Origin: Allacma fusca
Taxonomy: Eukaryota > Arthropoda > Collembola > Symphypleona > Sminthuridae
Reading direction: 5' to 3'
DNA: 64,000 bases
Assembly: GCA_947179485.1 (NCBI GenBank)
Contig: OX359249.1
Location: 39,480,250 to 39,544,249 of the forward strand
Below the pieces are notes generated by a model that was not told the origin of the DNA, searched no databases, and saw nothing but the letters and a program-made list of their open reading frames with translations. Shown here one piece after another: positions 1 through 11,859 of the stretch. A program made the position numbers and the translations under genes. How positions within the stretch are numbered: the first letter of the stretch is position 1; each line of letters begins with the position of its first letter.

Positions 1-1482
1 TCAAATCGCTCCGTACTCCACCTATAGTGTCTGCCTACCTCGCCAAAAATGCCGTTCATTCATTGATTACTCAAATTCAAATCACAGGGTTGAATGCAGA
101 GAGCGGGGCTTCAAAGTAGTCCAGTCCAAAGTACCTAATCACTTATGGTTACTAACAAGTTACAGAGATGGAGAGGGGAGAAAAAGTAAAAGTATATACA
201 TGAAATCAAGGCTTGGCATTCTCCTTAATAATGAGGATTCTTCTGGAAAGGAACAAGTATCACCTCTGAATCTGAAGCAAGTATTTCACTCGTATATATA
301 TACTGTCTAGCCCCTCAGGATTTCCCTGCAACTGATTGTGAGGCAAACCAATAGGTCTCTGAGTTATTTAATTGGATTCAGTTTTCGACGAGAGTCGGAG
401 CTCTTTTTGTGGTATGGGATATTAATTATGGTCGCGGATCCTCTCATGTGAGTGCCTAAGCCTGAGAGCCCTTTCCGTGAGGAAATGGAAATGCTGACAA
501 GGAACGAAACATTCCGAGAAACAGATTCCCTACATTTCTTCGTATTTACTTTTAAAAAGAAAACTTATAAAAGAAACTTAATGAAAACACTTCCAGATTT
601 GGAGTACATTTGAAACTGTGGCACAATTCGTATGCATGAAAACATTCAGTCAGCTAAGAGGTAAAAGTGAACACCCACAGTTCATTCAAAAAGCCCCTAC
701 TATGCATGTGCCTTAGAAAATGTTCCGTAGGAAGAGGAGAATAGCAACATTTACTGAAAAATACATACGGCATTGAATTCTGCTTTGAAACATTTTTCAA
801 ACGGTCACTTCTGCTTCTCACCCAACAATGTGTGGTAGACATGATGGACGAATTATTACAGTAATGTAATTAAATTTTTTTTATAAAGAATAGACCACCT
901 AAGCGGAAGTTGCAAGTTTTGGAGTGACTCGAAAGTACTTGTAAATGTTCCAGCTCGTTAGGAATTTTTATTCTCTGTAGCCTCTCTGAACTACAGAAAC
1001 TTATGTATTTAATAAGGACGGAGATTTGAAGAGAAAATCTTCAGTACCTCTGGATACGCTCCAACTACTACTCACTGAAAACATTCGTCCTCTGGGGATA
1101 GTTCCTGTTTTGAAAACATTGTTCCAGGCGATTCACAATTCCGGTTGAAGAGCTCGGACTCTTTTTCCGGTAGAGCTTTTCATACGAAAACTAAGCGTGA
1201 GAAAAGAAAGGACCGAGACGAAGGAATGACAGAGTGAAACAGTACAGGAAATCAACTATGGGCTTTCCGGTTAATTTTTGTGCGTATTGAAGTAGTTGCA
1301 TGTAACCGAAAGTCAGTCCCAGACAATCCTTAATTAGAAATGTTGAAACTGAAATGATCAAGTATAACCTTACATTGTGTGGTTTTAAGATCTGGGCGTG
1401 ATATGACGGGAGAGAAGGGAGTACCCGTGATGTAATTATTTCTAGAGGAAAATAAATGTGAGTCTCTTGTAATTCATTTCAG
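1..1482. other. Non-coding DNA upstream of the first acyltransferase exon seen
   Basis: This stretch is AT-rich and holds no reading frame I can support. Because the first recognisable exon of the O-acyltransferase starts at 1483 behind a splice acceptor, the stretch is most likely the end of one of that gene's introns. The upstream exons would lie left of the window. Confidence 0.6.
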
Positions 1483-4400
1483 GCTTCCCTTCAATTCTGC
1501 AACTTACCTGGACCAAGTTCAACGTTGGTGGTTGGAGGCTTTCCCCTGAAAGGAGTTTACCCAATCTATCCTCCTTCGGGTGAAATACGAGTGGCTGTGT
1601 CGGTCTTCACGTATGCTGATCAGGTGCACGTCACGGTGGTTACTCACAGATCTCTCAGAAACGCCGGCCCCCTTCTCCTGCATGGAATGACCAACCAAGT
1701 AATATCCGTTCACACATGCTTTCTCTCTCGTTTGTAATTTCAGTCAACTTCTTTCCAATTATTGCTACATGGGAAAGAAGCCTAGAAAAATTCTGTCTTT
1801 GTTCATATCTTCCCCCTCCGTAATGAGTACTATTTCCCTCAACTGGAAAATCTACTTTGTCACCCTGTCATCCACTATCAAATCTTGTTACTAAGATCTA
1901 TACAACTTTTTCCTATAATTACTAACACCGAGATCCTTAGCAGTCGGAATACTATTTATTAATCACATGAGTAGTCTCTATTACCGTACAACATGTCTAG
2001 CATTCTATATCTCCGCTACTGTAATGTGCCCTGCAACTTCCAAACTGATTTCCGGTGATTGCATTACAACCGGTTATTTGTATACTTGGTTTAATGATAA
2101 GCTTCAAAGAAAGCAGATATGATTAATGTCATTTTAAAGAGGCAATAGATTTGAATTTGATTCAAGTGTTATTACTTTTCTAATCTGTAATGTTACTTGT
2201 CCTGGTCGACACGAGGAGCATTTCGGCGATATTTTGCTTAAAAATGAGTTTCACTGTCTAATCATCAACTTCCTAGTTAGGAGTCTTTAACATCACAACT
2301 CTTATCCAATTCCCATACAAAGTGTTGTTTGTTGCAAGGGTTCAAAGCCAAGTAACCCCTAAGTGTAGAACAACAGACCTTTTGTTGTTTTTTCCATTTT
2401 AAATACCATTTTCAACTTGGGATTTTGTCCTGACCTTCTCTCAATCTGTTGTTGATTTAAAGTTTAAATGATGCGAGGCTTTCGTCTTATTGCAAGATGT
2501 GAACACGCGACACATGCATAAAATATCTTTTGAAAATTGTCGTAGGGTCGGCGGTGTCAAGTATGTTGTATGTTTATTTCCATAGATACGTTTATGTAAA
2601 TATTCACGATCAAGTAGTTTCATTAAATAGCGTAAACATTGCTCTTGCTCATAGTGAACAAGTCTTAAATCATTCCGTAGACTGAACTGTCTGAAGAGAT
2701 ATTTATGCTTTGCATAAACCATTCCAAGGGCTTTGCCCACACAGTTCCTATTTACAATTATCTCACAGTTAATAGTTTGCGAATAGTTGGTAGTGTGAAC
2801 GGTCTTCCTTACTGAAGTAAGCATATCTTATGATGATCACCTTTGAACTTGAGAATGGTTTAATTTCCTTGAGAACATAGTTGCTCAATTGGACAGACCT
2901 CGTGAGGGAAATAGATAGTAAGGAAAATAAATATGTACATCAGGAAATTTGTTGCAAAAGGAAGTCCAGCGTTCTAAAAATTAGTTTTACCGATAAAAAT
3001 TATATTAATAATTAAAGAGCCGTATAATTAAATTATCAAAGGTGAAGGTAGGATTTGGAATGCTTATTTGCAATGTAATTTTCCTATAATGGCCCATCAC
3101 TCGATTAAATGCAAACTCGTCAATTAAATAAGAGCACGGAGGATTTACATCCGCGCAAGATGTGAACCAGAAAGAGTAAACATAATTATTTGAATCTGTC
3201 TCAGTTCAGAGAGCGTACTAGCGTCAAGTATAATTCTGACAAGAGATAAATAGCATGAGGATTACGATGGATTTAGTATTCCCGCATGGTAGTGCATGGG
3301 TTGAGACTCATAGTCGAAATTAAGGATGTTATCTCTTGCTGACATATATTAGATTTCAATCATTCATTTCATTCTAAAGTAACCATCCAGACTCCTTTGA
3401 TCAATTCATTACAGGAAAGACAAGCACTAATTATGGCTTCCATGCGAACTGGGTATCCTTTTTAATTACTGTTTTGTTCATGTCGTAAAATTTTAGGGCA
3501 GTGATATCCAGTTGCAATTAACTAAATTGACTTTCCTGGCAACTCCATGAATTTCAAATCAATCCAGGTATCTAAAGGGGCAGACTTGAGAAGCGAGAAA
3601 ATAGAAAATTCAAAGGTTGCTGTCAGATTCCAAACCGATGAAAAGAGATTTAATTAAATTGCTCCAAATTTTTCAGCTGAAACTGTTTTAGATAAAATAA
3701 TCAAGTTAATTAAAGGAAGCATCTCGTTCGGAGGAAGCTTAGTTCTTCAAATAGAAAGTTTTACACTTTAAAATGCTCCGTATTAGTTTTTGATATGGGA
3801 GTAGTATCAATTTCATGGTTTTTATGTACATACTTCTGAAGTATTAAAATGAGAAGGTGAACAGATAGTGGATGTATAAATAGAAAATTACAAATAGGAA
3901 ATACAATTTCCCAAACATTTCTCCTCCTAAACTTGATTTCTCCAGCAAGTATCATGGAGGGAAGCGAGAGAGCAAGTTCTCCTAAGTAAGTTCTATTTTC
4001 TCCTTGACGTGACGATTGACTACCACGATAGATATAATGTGGAAGTTTGTACAGCGTCAAAGAGGCGGAAGATGTGCGTGTGCAGGACGGGGATGCCTCC
4101 TAGTTATTAGTAATAGTAATTTCCTGCTCCCATGCAACCTGGTGTATGATTACACGAGGATTTATTAACATTCACAAAGTTGTTCAGTTTCATAATTTAA
4201 GGACGCCGCATCTTGTACTTGAGAGGGCTCAGCTTGTAAGGACTTTACACCATACGAAATAATTAATGGGTAAAATGGTTTCAGGTAGACCAACTGTCAC
4301 GCCAGTTATCCCAACGACGGGTCCCAGGAGAAAGCCGCAGGTCAGCCCGACATATGAGTACAAATAATGCTGAAATAACCAAACCTCCTACGAGACAAGT

Positions 4401-7400
4401 AAGCGAGTTGTTTCTCCCAAGCAATATAAATATATCATTTTGCATGGTGTAGATGTTATACGTAGATGTTTTATAGATGTACATACCTCATCTTAAGTTT
4501 TCCACGGCAAATTATGCCTCACTTACTGCATTTCCATTTTTCCAGCCAGCCTCGCTCGTCATCAGAGCAGGCATTTTCTAATTCATACACCAAGCTGCAC
4601 TTAAGTTCCTAACCTCTCCGTATGGTTAACAATTTGTGACACTGCATCCCTCTGCTTACATATGTAGACATCTTCATTTATCACAACTGCCGTCGTGGTA
4701 ATTTAAAATCCCATTTACAGTAGTTACTCCGATAAAATTTTAGTTTGCATATGCATTTGTTAATTCCCTCGTTTCATCGTATCCCTAAGTGCCTTTGCTC
4801 ATTATTTCAATTGAGAAATAATACTTGCTACGGGGGATGTGCACGATCTATGCCCAAAGTATTATACACATACTCACAATTCACAGCAATAATGATATAA
4901 AACATTAAGTAGAATTGGCAATTAGGAATTAATCATTAAGTCCTATACACATGTTCCCTGAGTCGTATCATCTTATTGTTAGTTATTAAAGTCCTCACAA
5001 AACTAGTCAACGAAAACCTGTTGTGCAAGCTCTTAATTCTTAGTAATATAATGCAAGATAACACACACAGCTTTTAAAAGTAGTTTATCAACTCTTCATT
5101 TTGTAGAAAATGTCGCTCTGTTTTACCATCCATCAATTCTGACATGTAATTTAGTGGTTCAAACAATTTTCTTGTCAAGATTTTTGACCGCAGACCCCGC
5201 AACCCGCATCGAAAAGTGTCATAGTACAGAAGAATTACCCGGAACAGCCTCCCCTTGAAGCTGTAAACTTATTGTTTTTTTTGTTAGTATTGACCATTTT
5301 TTAAAAATTAGCTCAATGGCTCTGACCATAATGAAAATGTCGAGATTGTTTATGAGCTATACCATATCCAGCTCCTCTGAGCTAGGCGTGGACGTTTTTA
5401 TATTGTTTTACATGCATTGTAATCGAAATTGTTCCAGTTTTGTTCCAATGTCTCTGTTCTAAAAAAAATCACATGGTAGTCAACAGAAAATAGGACAACT
5501 TAACAGCACTACCCACACTTATCTTAGGTTGTCATCATTCATCATTTTTATAGGACACAGTTCTACAGTTCATGATGCATGTTCAGGGAATCAGAGGAAG
5601 TGAGGATGTTGGTAGCCAGGACACATCCGGGGGAAAGTTAAACTAATAACGGTACTCTTGTGTCTGCAATTCTCCCCAAAAGTTGGTATTACTTTGATGC
5701 TACTTGCATTTTGCTTATTATTTCTTACACTCTTTTGAAGGGTGGAGAAAGAAATGGGGCGGCTGAAGTGAAACCTTATTCTCTTGCAAAGTGAAATGAA
5801 AGAGTGATACAAAATGCATCAGACTTGTGTGTGTAGAGTGTGAGGAGGGAGAAGGAGTACATAAAAGTTTTGCGGATGAAAGTGCGTAGTCTTACTGTGG
5901 GAAGCTCAGGGAGTCTGTATTATATTTTTATATACATACATACCTTGGATGTATAAAAATATATACGGAAAGTTTTTACAAGACAGGCACATAAGTAGTG
6001 ATATTAGAAGGGAATTGATTTGGTGAGCAACTATAGAATACCAAATAGTAGCAATTTCCCCAGTGTACTTTTATTTGGTATTTCTATTCATTTATGTTTT
6101 GAAAATGCTGTCTGCCCCTGTGTGAGTATAAGACTAGGACAGAGCATCCCAAGGGGGAACATGCACTTGGAACACACTTTAGTCATTTATTTGTCATTGG
6201 GTACACAGATTCACATCAAACTGCAAGTTGTACAAGAAGAATTGCAACAGTTGAGTCATCGTCTGGACTGGGCAGAGGGACAGGATGATCGGTCTGTGGG
6301 TGAGGCCTCCTCCCTCCAACTAAGCCCTGGAGGACATTCCGAGCTGCGAACTCGGCTAAAATCCCTGAAAAATGAGTTTACCGAACTAATTGGAGAACTT
6401 CGTCGGCGATCATCAATTGTCGAAGGTGTCACCATCTCTTTCGAGGTAAATTACACTGACGTTCATAGACATAGTTGAACTCTTTTGTTTCCCTGTTCAC
6501 ACAATCATCATCACCATCATAATCCTATAGACAATTGTGGAGTTATAGGGGTGGACAGGAGACCCCAACTTTGTCTCCCTGGGTTAAATTTAAAGTTTTC
6601 ATGTTCAGTTAACCTTACGTAAAGATTGATGCGTTACTTACCATTACCGCACCCTGTCCGCACCAAGTATGTCCACCAATTCGCATGCTGTCTGATACTT
6701 ACAGCCGAACATATTGTCTGCATGAAGAAAGCACGGCAAATAAATATAGACCTATTCACCGGAACAGATTCCCATATTCTGAGCGGAGACTCTGAATTAA
6801 CCATTTAAGTGAAGATCTATCTGCTCGGAGAAGAAGTAAATCCTAAGGGGAAAAGTTCCTATCATCTGCCAAGTTTTTCATAAATAACTTTCCTCAAGGT
6901 TTTACCAAACAATTTTAAAACACTACCTGTCTTCTTCTATACCATTCTCTAGCACTTACGTCTTACTGAGTTCCTGAAAACTTGTTAAGTAGGTATCCGA
7001 TTTTTTTCATTTTCTCCCCATCTTTCCAAGTATGCGTAGATCTGTACTATCTGTACATATACATCTGTACGTGGCTTAGACCCAGAAACAGTATTTGTGG
7101 AAAACCTTCCAGCTGAGTTTCACTAAGAGACTTATATTTTCAAAAAGTGAAAAGTATTTTCTGCAAATAGTATTAGTAGGTATAGTTATACTTGGGTGGG
7201 TATTGCTCCAGACGATATTGATTTTTTTGGGTGCATGTTTAAGCATGCACCCGGGGCTTGAACAGGGGTTGTACGCTTGAGCATGAGTAACCCTCATGTC
7301 CGAGGTTTTTGAAATTGTCTCTGAAAAGAAAATCGTAGGAGTAAAGGATGAAAATTCTTGAAATATTTGGTATATCCCAAATTATTTTTGTAGAATCCTA

Positions 7401-10250
7401 ACTTGACAAGGAAGAAACCAGGTGATCTTACGATAGCGGAGGATCCTCAATCTCCAAAATAGAATAAAATTATAATATTTTGTCTAATGACTCTTTTCTT
7501 ATTGTTTTCTATCGGCGCTTCTATTGCATCATAGTCGTCAATTTTTCCGTATTAACATAAAGGTACGGTTTCTCTCCTAAATACGTTTGAAGTTATTTTC
7601 AACAAAGAATTCTAAATAGAACTCTTGCTTCAAAAATAAATGTTCACTAGAACTCTTGCTTCAAACATAAATTCTCAATAGAACTCTTGCTTCAAAAATG
7701 AATCCTTTGTAGAACACTTGCTCTTAAAAATGAATTCTTTATAGAACGCTTGCTCTTAAAAATGATTTCTGAATAGAACTCTTGAAAAAAAATCATTGTT
7801 TACGGGTTACGACTCTTATGCCTATAGCTTTTGATCTAGTACCCCACTTCAACGCTACATTTACTTAACAGCTGGAAAGGGGAAGCATGCATTTTCTCGT
7901 ATTCCGATGCAATCGCATCTCTGATCTTCTGATCTTGGCACCAGCCTTCGCTGCCTGCAGTTTGATAGTGCCCACGGTTTCTGGACGCAATTTGGACCTC
8001 AAGGGTGGAACTCTGGAAAAACTAGAATCCAATCCCGGATATTTGTATTGTTTGCACATAAATGAATGGTCAAAACATTATTTATGTGCACATGCATTAT
8101 TTTCCAAACAAAAAACAAAATACAGATACATATGTATTGTACAGGGTTTAAATTTTCTTTATCATATGTATCATACGCCTCATAAGTATCATATATACGT
8201 ATGTATCATACGTATCAGTACAAAAAGCATAGACTTTTCCTTAGGGCTGCTACGTTCGGAATCCCCAGCCCGAATTCGATTAAACAAATTCGTGAAGTTT
8301 CAAAAAAATTATATGGATTTTAGGACTCATTTTCCATTCACATGACTTGGAAAACATCCGACTTTTTGAAACCCCTCATTTGGCGTATAATAACTTCAGA
8401 AAGTACTGTAAAGTTTTTCAATATTCATTGTTATATGAGAATCCACGATTGTAATAAGAGATGGAAGCCAAATGAGAAAATTCAAAATGTCGCATTTTTT
8501 CGAGATCATGTAACTGGATAACTGCCATCTTAAAATCAATTTTTTTAATTTCACGACTGTTATTAACCAGGTACCCCCAAGTTTTGACGTTACTGAAATA
8601 ATTACAAATCTCAAAACATCGACACCAACAGACTTTTTGTCACCACGAATTTATACATAATTACGTACGTTGCCCGAAAAAATCAATACTGTCTGGAACA
8701 TTACCTGTATTCTACCAACATGAGACTACCCAGGTAGCACACATACTCAAATTTTACAATGATTAAAACTTTAGGACATGGTTGAGACACCGATGGGAGT
8801 ATTTCCTAGACAAAAGTTTAATTATTTTAGTTTTAAAATACCGCAGTAAAATACATGTCAAAACCGTTGATTCTCATCCTCAAGCGACCATATACAAGAT
8901 GTACCCTATTCTTTCCCCCTAGCACATACAAGAGAATGACGAAAAACGTAATTCACTCTTGCTGTAGCAAATTATTTTCCAAATATTTCAAAATTTGCTT
9001 CATTGACCAAGGTCAAGAGAAGTCGTCGAAAACGTAAAGCAAAGCCAGATTCTTTGAGGATTTTAGATAATACAAATTGTTATTCCCGGGCAATATTTTT
9101 TCTAAAAGACGCTACTTTGTAACAAATTTTATGAGCTTTCCAGGGAGCTTACTCACAAATCCCAAATTTGAGAATTATGTACATACATGGCCCGTAAGAC
9201 AGAGAGCAAGGTCAGGGAAATTTAGAATTATTCACTAACTTTGTCACACATTTCTGGCTCCTGAGAACGTAATTTTTGATTTAGGTGAATGATGCCAGTG
9301 TCAAGTAGTTCCCCAAGAAATTTTCTACAAAACAAAGTTTCGAAACGATTTTATAAATGGCATACAGCCCATGAAAAATGGCAAGCTCACAATCAGTCAT
9401 TCCTATTTTTCCTCATCTTTCTCACTTGCACCCTTCAAGCTGAATTTCCCCAACCTTCTCTTTTTACGGGTCATGCGCACTCAACGTTGGGACCTGTGAA
9501 TTACCTCCCTGGAAAGACTATAAAATTTCCTACAAAGAATCAGCAAAAAATCTTTAAGAGAAACTTTCAGTCGGAAACGAAAATTTGAAATTTATACAAT
9601 ACTAATAATGTTTTATTCCCGTCAAAAAATTCCCGTTAAAATAATTTCTAAAATCCGCGGAAAATCTTGCCTTGTTCACGTTGGATATTCTGACAGCAAT
9701 ACATGACCTGGGTCAATGAAACAAATTCTGAAAAATCTGGAGTCGAATTTTCTTCTACAAAAATACGATTGGCTCCACCTTATTTTGAACCTTGTTGAAA
9801 TCCCTCAGTTCCTTCCCTATTGACGAAAGTTAAAATTAGTTTTTATTAATTAATGATAATTGACAAGAAACCGAAGAATAGTATTATGCATCTGTCTCTT
9901 TGTTACCTCTTATGAATTATTGATGAGTTAACTTATTTTTGGTGTTGAGAGTTTGATATGTACTAACAACTAGTTTTATTTTTTCTTCCTGTCACTCTGA
10001 CTCCCCATGACAGGATGAAGAGATGGAGGAGGAATTCAGGAAACCAAGAAAACGAGCTTTGTCGGTGGTGTCCGTCACGCGAAGAAATAGTATTTTCTCT
10101 TCGAAATCTTTGACAACACCGGAGTCATCCCAGTGCTACTCATCGGATGATGACCTTTCCTCCACTACAACTCCACCCCCACCAGATATAAGAATGTACT
10201 CTCCAAATCTACGACATACTTCTCAATCCATTCGGACTACTGCTGTGTAA
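1483..10250 (+). CDS. WS/DGAT-family O-acyltransferase, C-terminal part (5' end outside window)
   Basis: Three coding exons join in phase 0: 1483-1698, 6209-6445 and 10014-10250 (stop TAA), giving 229 residues. Acceptors are CAG at 1481-1482, 6207-6208 and 10012-10013; donors are GT at 1699 and 6446. Exon one carries the C-terminal signature of the wax-ester synthase/diacylglycerol acyltransferase family: an NLPGP motif, then [16 protein letters not shown], then YADQVHVTV. Members esterify acyl-CoA to a long-chain alcohol or diacylglycerol at endoplasmic-reticulum or lipid-droplet membranes; the catalytic HHxxxDG motif would lie upstream and is not seen. Exon two is a charged amphipathic helix, probably coiled coil ([15 protein letters not shown], then [20 protein letters not shown]). 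Exon three is a basic/serine-rich then proline-rich disordered tail ending in SIRTTAV. The tail exons are joined by phase and spacing only, so the family call rests on exon one. Confidence 0.72.
1699..6208 (+). other. Intron of the O-acyltransferase gene
   Basis: A 4.5 kb AT-rich intron with matching phase-0 GT and AG ends. It contains an unexplained 127-codon minus-strand open frame (2441-2824) and a short GC-richer island (about 4281-4365), listed separately. Nothing else recognisable. Confidence 0.65.
2441..2824 (-). other. Unidentified 127-codon open frame inside an intron
   Basis: A minus-strand frame, long for such AT-rich DNA, reads as plausible protein (for example [19 protein letters not shown], then [14 protein letters not shown]). 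I recognise no family. I see no clear splice signals, promoter or poly(A) signal, and it lies antisense within the O-acyltransferase intron. It may be chance, a decayed retrocopy, or an exon of a nested gene. Confidence 0.2.
7229..7252. repeat. Perfect 9-bp inverted repeat (hairpin)
   Basis: GGGTGCATG and CATGCACCC flank a six-base spacer, TTTAAG. It is a perfect palindromic stem in an otherwise AT-rich intron. No function is evident. Confidence 0.7.
7617..7790. repeat. Minisatellite, 31-32 bp unit, six diverged copies
   Basis: Units begin TAGAACTCTTGCTTC or a close variant at about 7617, 7648, 7679, 7710, 7742 and 7774, spaced 31, 31, 31, 32 and 32 bp. The first three share the spacer TTCAAAAATAAAT; the later ones switch to CTTAAAAATGAAT, so the array falls into two sub-types. 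It is intronic with no coding potential. Confidence 0.85.
7871..8047 (+). pseudogene. Relic of thymidine phosphorylase exon 4
   Basis: This block matches TYMP exon 4 (20396-20669) and some 25 bp of the intron before it. Its conceptual peptide runs [10 protein letters not shown], then [18 protein letters not shown], then NPGY. By hand count 28 of 38 residues are identical to the live exon. The live acceptor context (CAAAG before GTATCTCTG) is CAATCG here, so the AG is lost, and an 8-bp internal duplication (CTGATCTT repeated) follows. Similarity stops after about the first third of the exon. Because intron sequence is included, this is a genomic duplication and not a retrocopy. It sits on the same strand about 12.5 kb upstream of the live exon. 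Confidence 0.85.
8161..8217. repeat. Irregular short tandem repeat (GTATCATA-like)
   Basis: Variants of GTATCATA and GTATCATACG recur several times in about 57 bp, immediately downstream of the TYMP exon-4 relic. Simple AT-rich repeat. Confidence 0.55.
8930..9170 (+). repeat. Diverged dispersed repeat, copy 1
   Basis: The order CAAATTA, then TTTTC with ATTTGCTTCATTGACC, and later TTGTAACAAATTTTATGAGC and CTTTCCAGGGAGCTTACTCA is echoed at about 11100-11320. It shares its middle part with the inverted arms listed at 8980-9745. Confidence 0.45.
8980..9745. repeat. Diverged long inverted repeat
   Basis: The left arm (about 8980-9085) contains TTTCAAAATTTGCTTCATTG followed by ACCAAGGTCA and, further on, GGATTTTAGA. 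The reverse complement of about 9620-9745 contains TTTCAGAATTTGTTTCATTG, ACCCAGGTCA and GGATTTTAGA in the same order and at similar spacing. The arms are clearly related but degenerate, as in an old MITE or foldback insertion. Confidence 0.55.
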
Positions 10251-11099
10251 CCGTACCCTGAAAAATACCATTGATATTCCTGACCTCGTAAAAGCTTATA
10301 TCTTCCGTTTGTTCTTACATAAGTTATACATAATTACAATACTGTTGCTTATATGTATATCTATTGTAGTTGTATACGTATAAGTAACTAGATTTAAAAC
10401 GACTCCAAGGATGAAATTATTACATTATTTACTTTGATCGAACGACAGCAAATTTCTGCTTGCGTGGAAATCTAATAATTTAATTTGCTATTATCTCAAG
10501 TATACCATGGGAAGTAAAGGAATGCAAATTCAGGCGTTTATATTTTTACTTATTTATTTCGACAGTGCCATTACTGCATGATCTCTTCATTTCAAGGTAG
10601 CCAATCTAAGTTCCATGTCCGAGCGAGAATTCCAATCCAAATGTCTCGACAAGAGGATCACCCTTGGCCAAGCATACATATCCCGAGTGCTTGATTAAGC
10701 AAAAGCACCAATGTGGACAAAAAGCACAAAATGGTCAATGGTTGGGATAAAACACAACAAAATCTTACTAATGGTAAGGTGTTCAACGCAAATACATACG
10801 TTCTTTGCTTACGCCATGGGAAAAAACGCATGAACAACGATTCATCTATGTAAACACGAACCCCTTGAGACCGCCTTTTCAAATATATTCTCGTAACGTT
10901 TTTTGATTCGATAGACCCAAACATCCAATAAATAAGACACTTTCAACTTGCATTTACAAATTGCATTACCTTGTGGCGAAACTCATAATAAGGGATGATA
11001 ATTTTACCGGAACAACCCTTTTTTCAAGGTGGATATTGACGCTACTGTTCATTAGCCACTGTTCATGCCACTCCCGTAGCCATAACATAAGCGAATCAT

Positions 11100-11320
11100 T
11101 CATAAAATATTTGATTCTCCCATGTTGTACCAAATTAATTTTCAAAAATTGACTTCATTAACCTTGGTTAATATTTGAGGTCACGGGGTTCAAAAATGTG
11201 ATGCAGTCGAGATTTTCTTCTGTTCTTAATTCTCACGTAAATGTTTTTCAGAAACTTTTGGCACAATTTTGTAAGAAATTGTATGGGCTTTACGGGGACT
11301 TAGTCAGTCTCTACTTTTAA
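11100..11320 (+). repeat. Diverged dispersed repeat, copy 2
   Basis: Resembles the block near 8930-9170: CAAATTAATTTTCAAAAATTG with a following CTTCATTAACCTTGG, then after a gap TTGTAAGAAATTGTATGGGC and TTTACGGGGACTTAGTCAG. Same order and orientation, roughly three quarters identical in the best parts. Confidence 0.45.
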
Positions 11321-11859
11321 AATTGTCGACATGACAGAAACAAGGAGGAATTACAGAAGCAGGAAGAAATTATGTTTGAAAAACATAATAAAATAATTAT
11401 TATTGACGAAAATGCAGAGGAGGGTAAATTTCTGACGTTGTTAGACAATTTTTACTCGAATCCATTTTCATCAAGTATCTACCTCTAAACTACTTTTCCA
11501 GGACTATTTTTGAATATTTAGAGTGAAGGTTGTCTGAACCAAATATTAAGACATACATACATCAGCCACGATAAAAAAAAGTATGTATGTACCTTATTCA
11601 TCCGGAGATGCTATCTTGAAAGTTAAATAGTTGAAAATAAAATCTCTATCTTTGCTTGCTTTGGTTTTAAACTTCTCCCAGTCAATGTAAATAAGGAATG
11701 GTAATTTCTGATAAATGGATACATGGAATAAGGTAGAATTTTATGAATGATATTCAGCCATGGGATAAGCCAAAGGATTTAGTGTCTCAGGTACACTTAA
11801 AATCCTGTACCTTGTGACGGCTAAATATTTTCAAAGAATGGCTCGATTGTCTATAGAAT

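Larger units (their letters stand above)
6446..10013 (+). other. Intron of the O-acyltransferase gene with repeats and a TYMP relic
   Basis: A 3.6 kb phase-0 intron. It holds a perfect 9-bp hairpin (7229-7252), a 31-32 bp tandem repeat (7617-7790), a decayed copy of thymidine phosphorylase exon 4 (about 7871-8047), an irregular GTATCATA-type repeat (8161-8217) and two diverged inverted repeat arms (about 8980-9085 and 9620-9745). Confidence 0.65.

Noticed and set aside
7240-7275. GTTCAAGCC on the minus strand, resembling a tRNA B box
   Set aside because: The flanking bases do not form a T stem and there is no A box. Only the adjacent 9-bp hairpin is real.
7887-8345. A 152-codon plus-strand frame as a gene
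   Set aside because: Only its first part is gene-like, and that is the TYMP exon-4 relic without a splice acceptor. The rest is AT-rich read-through.
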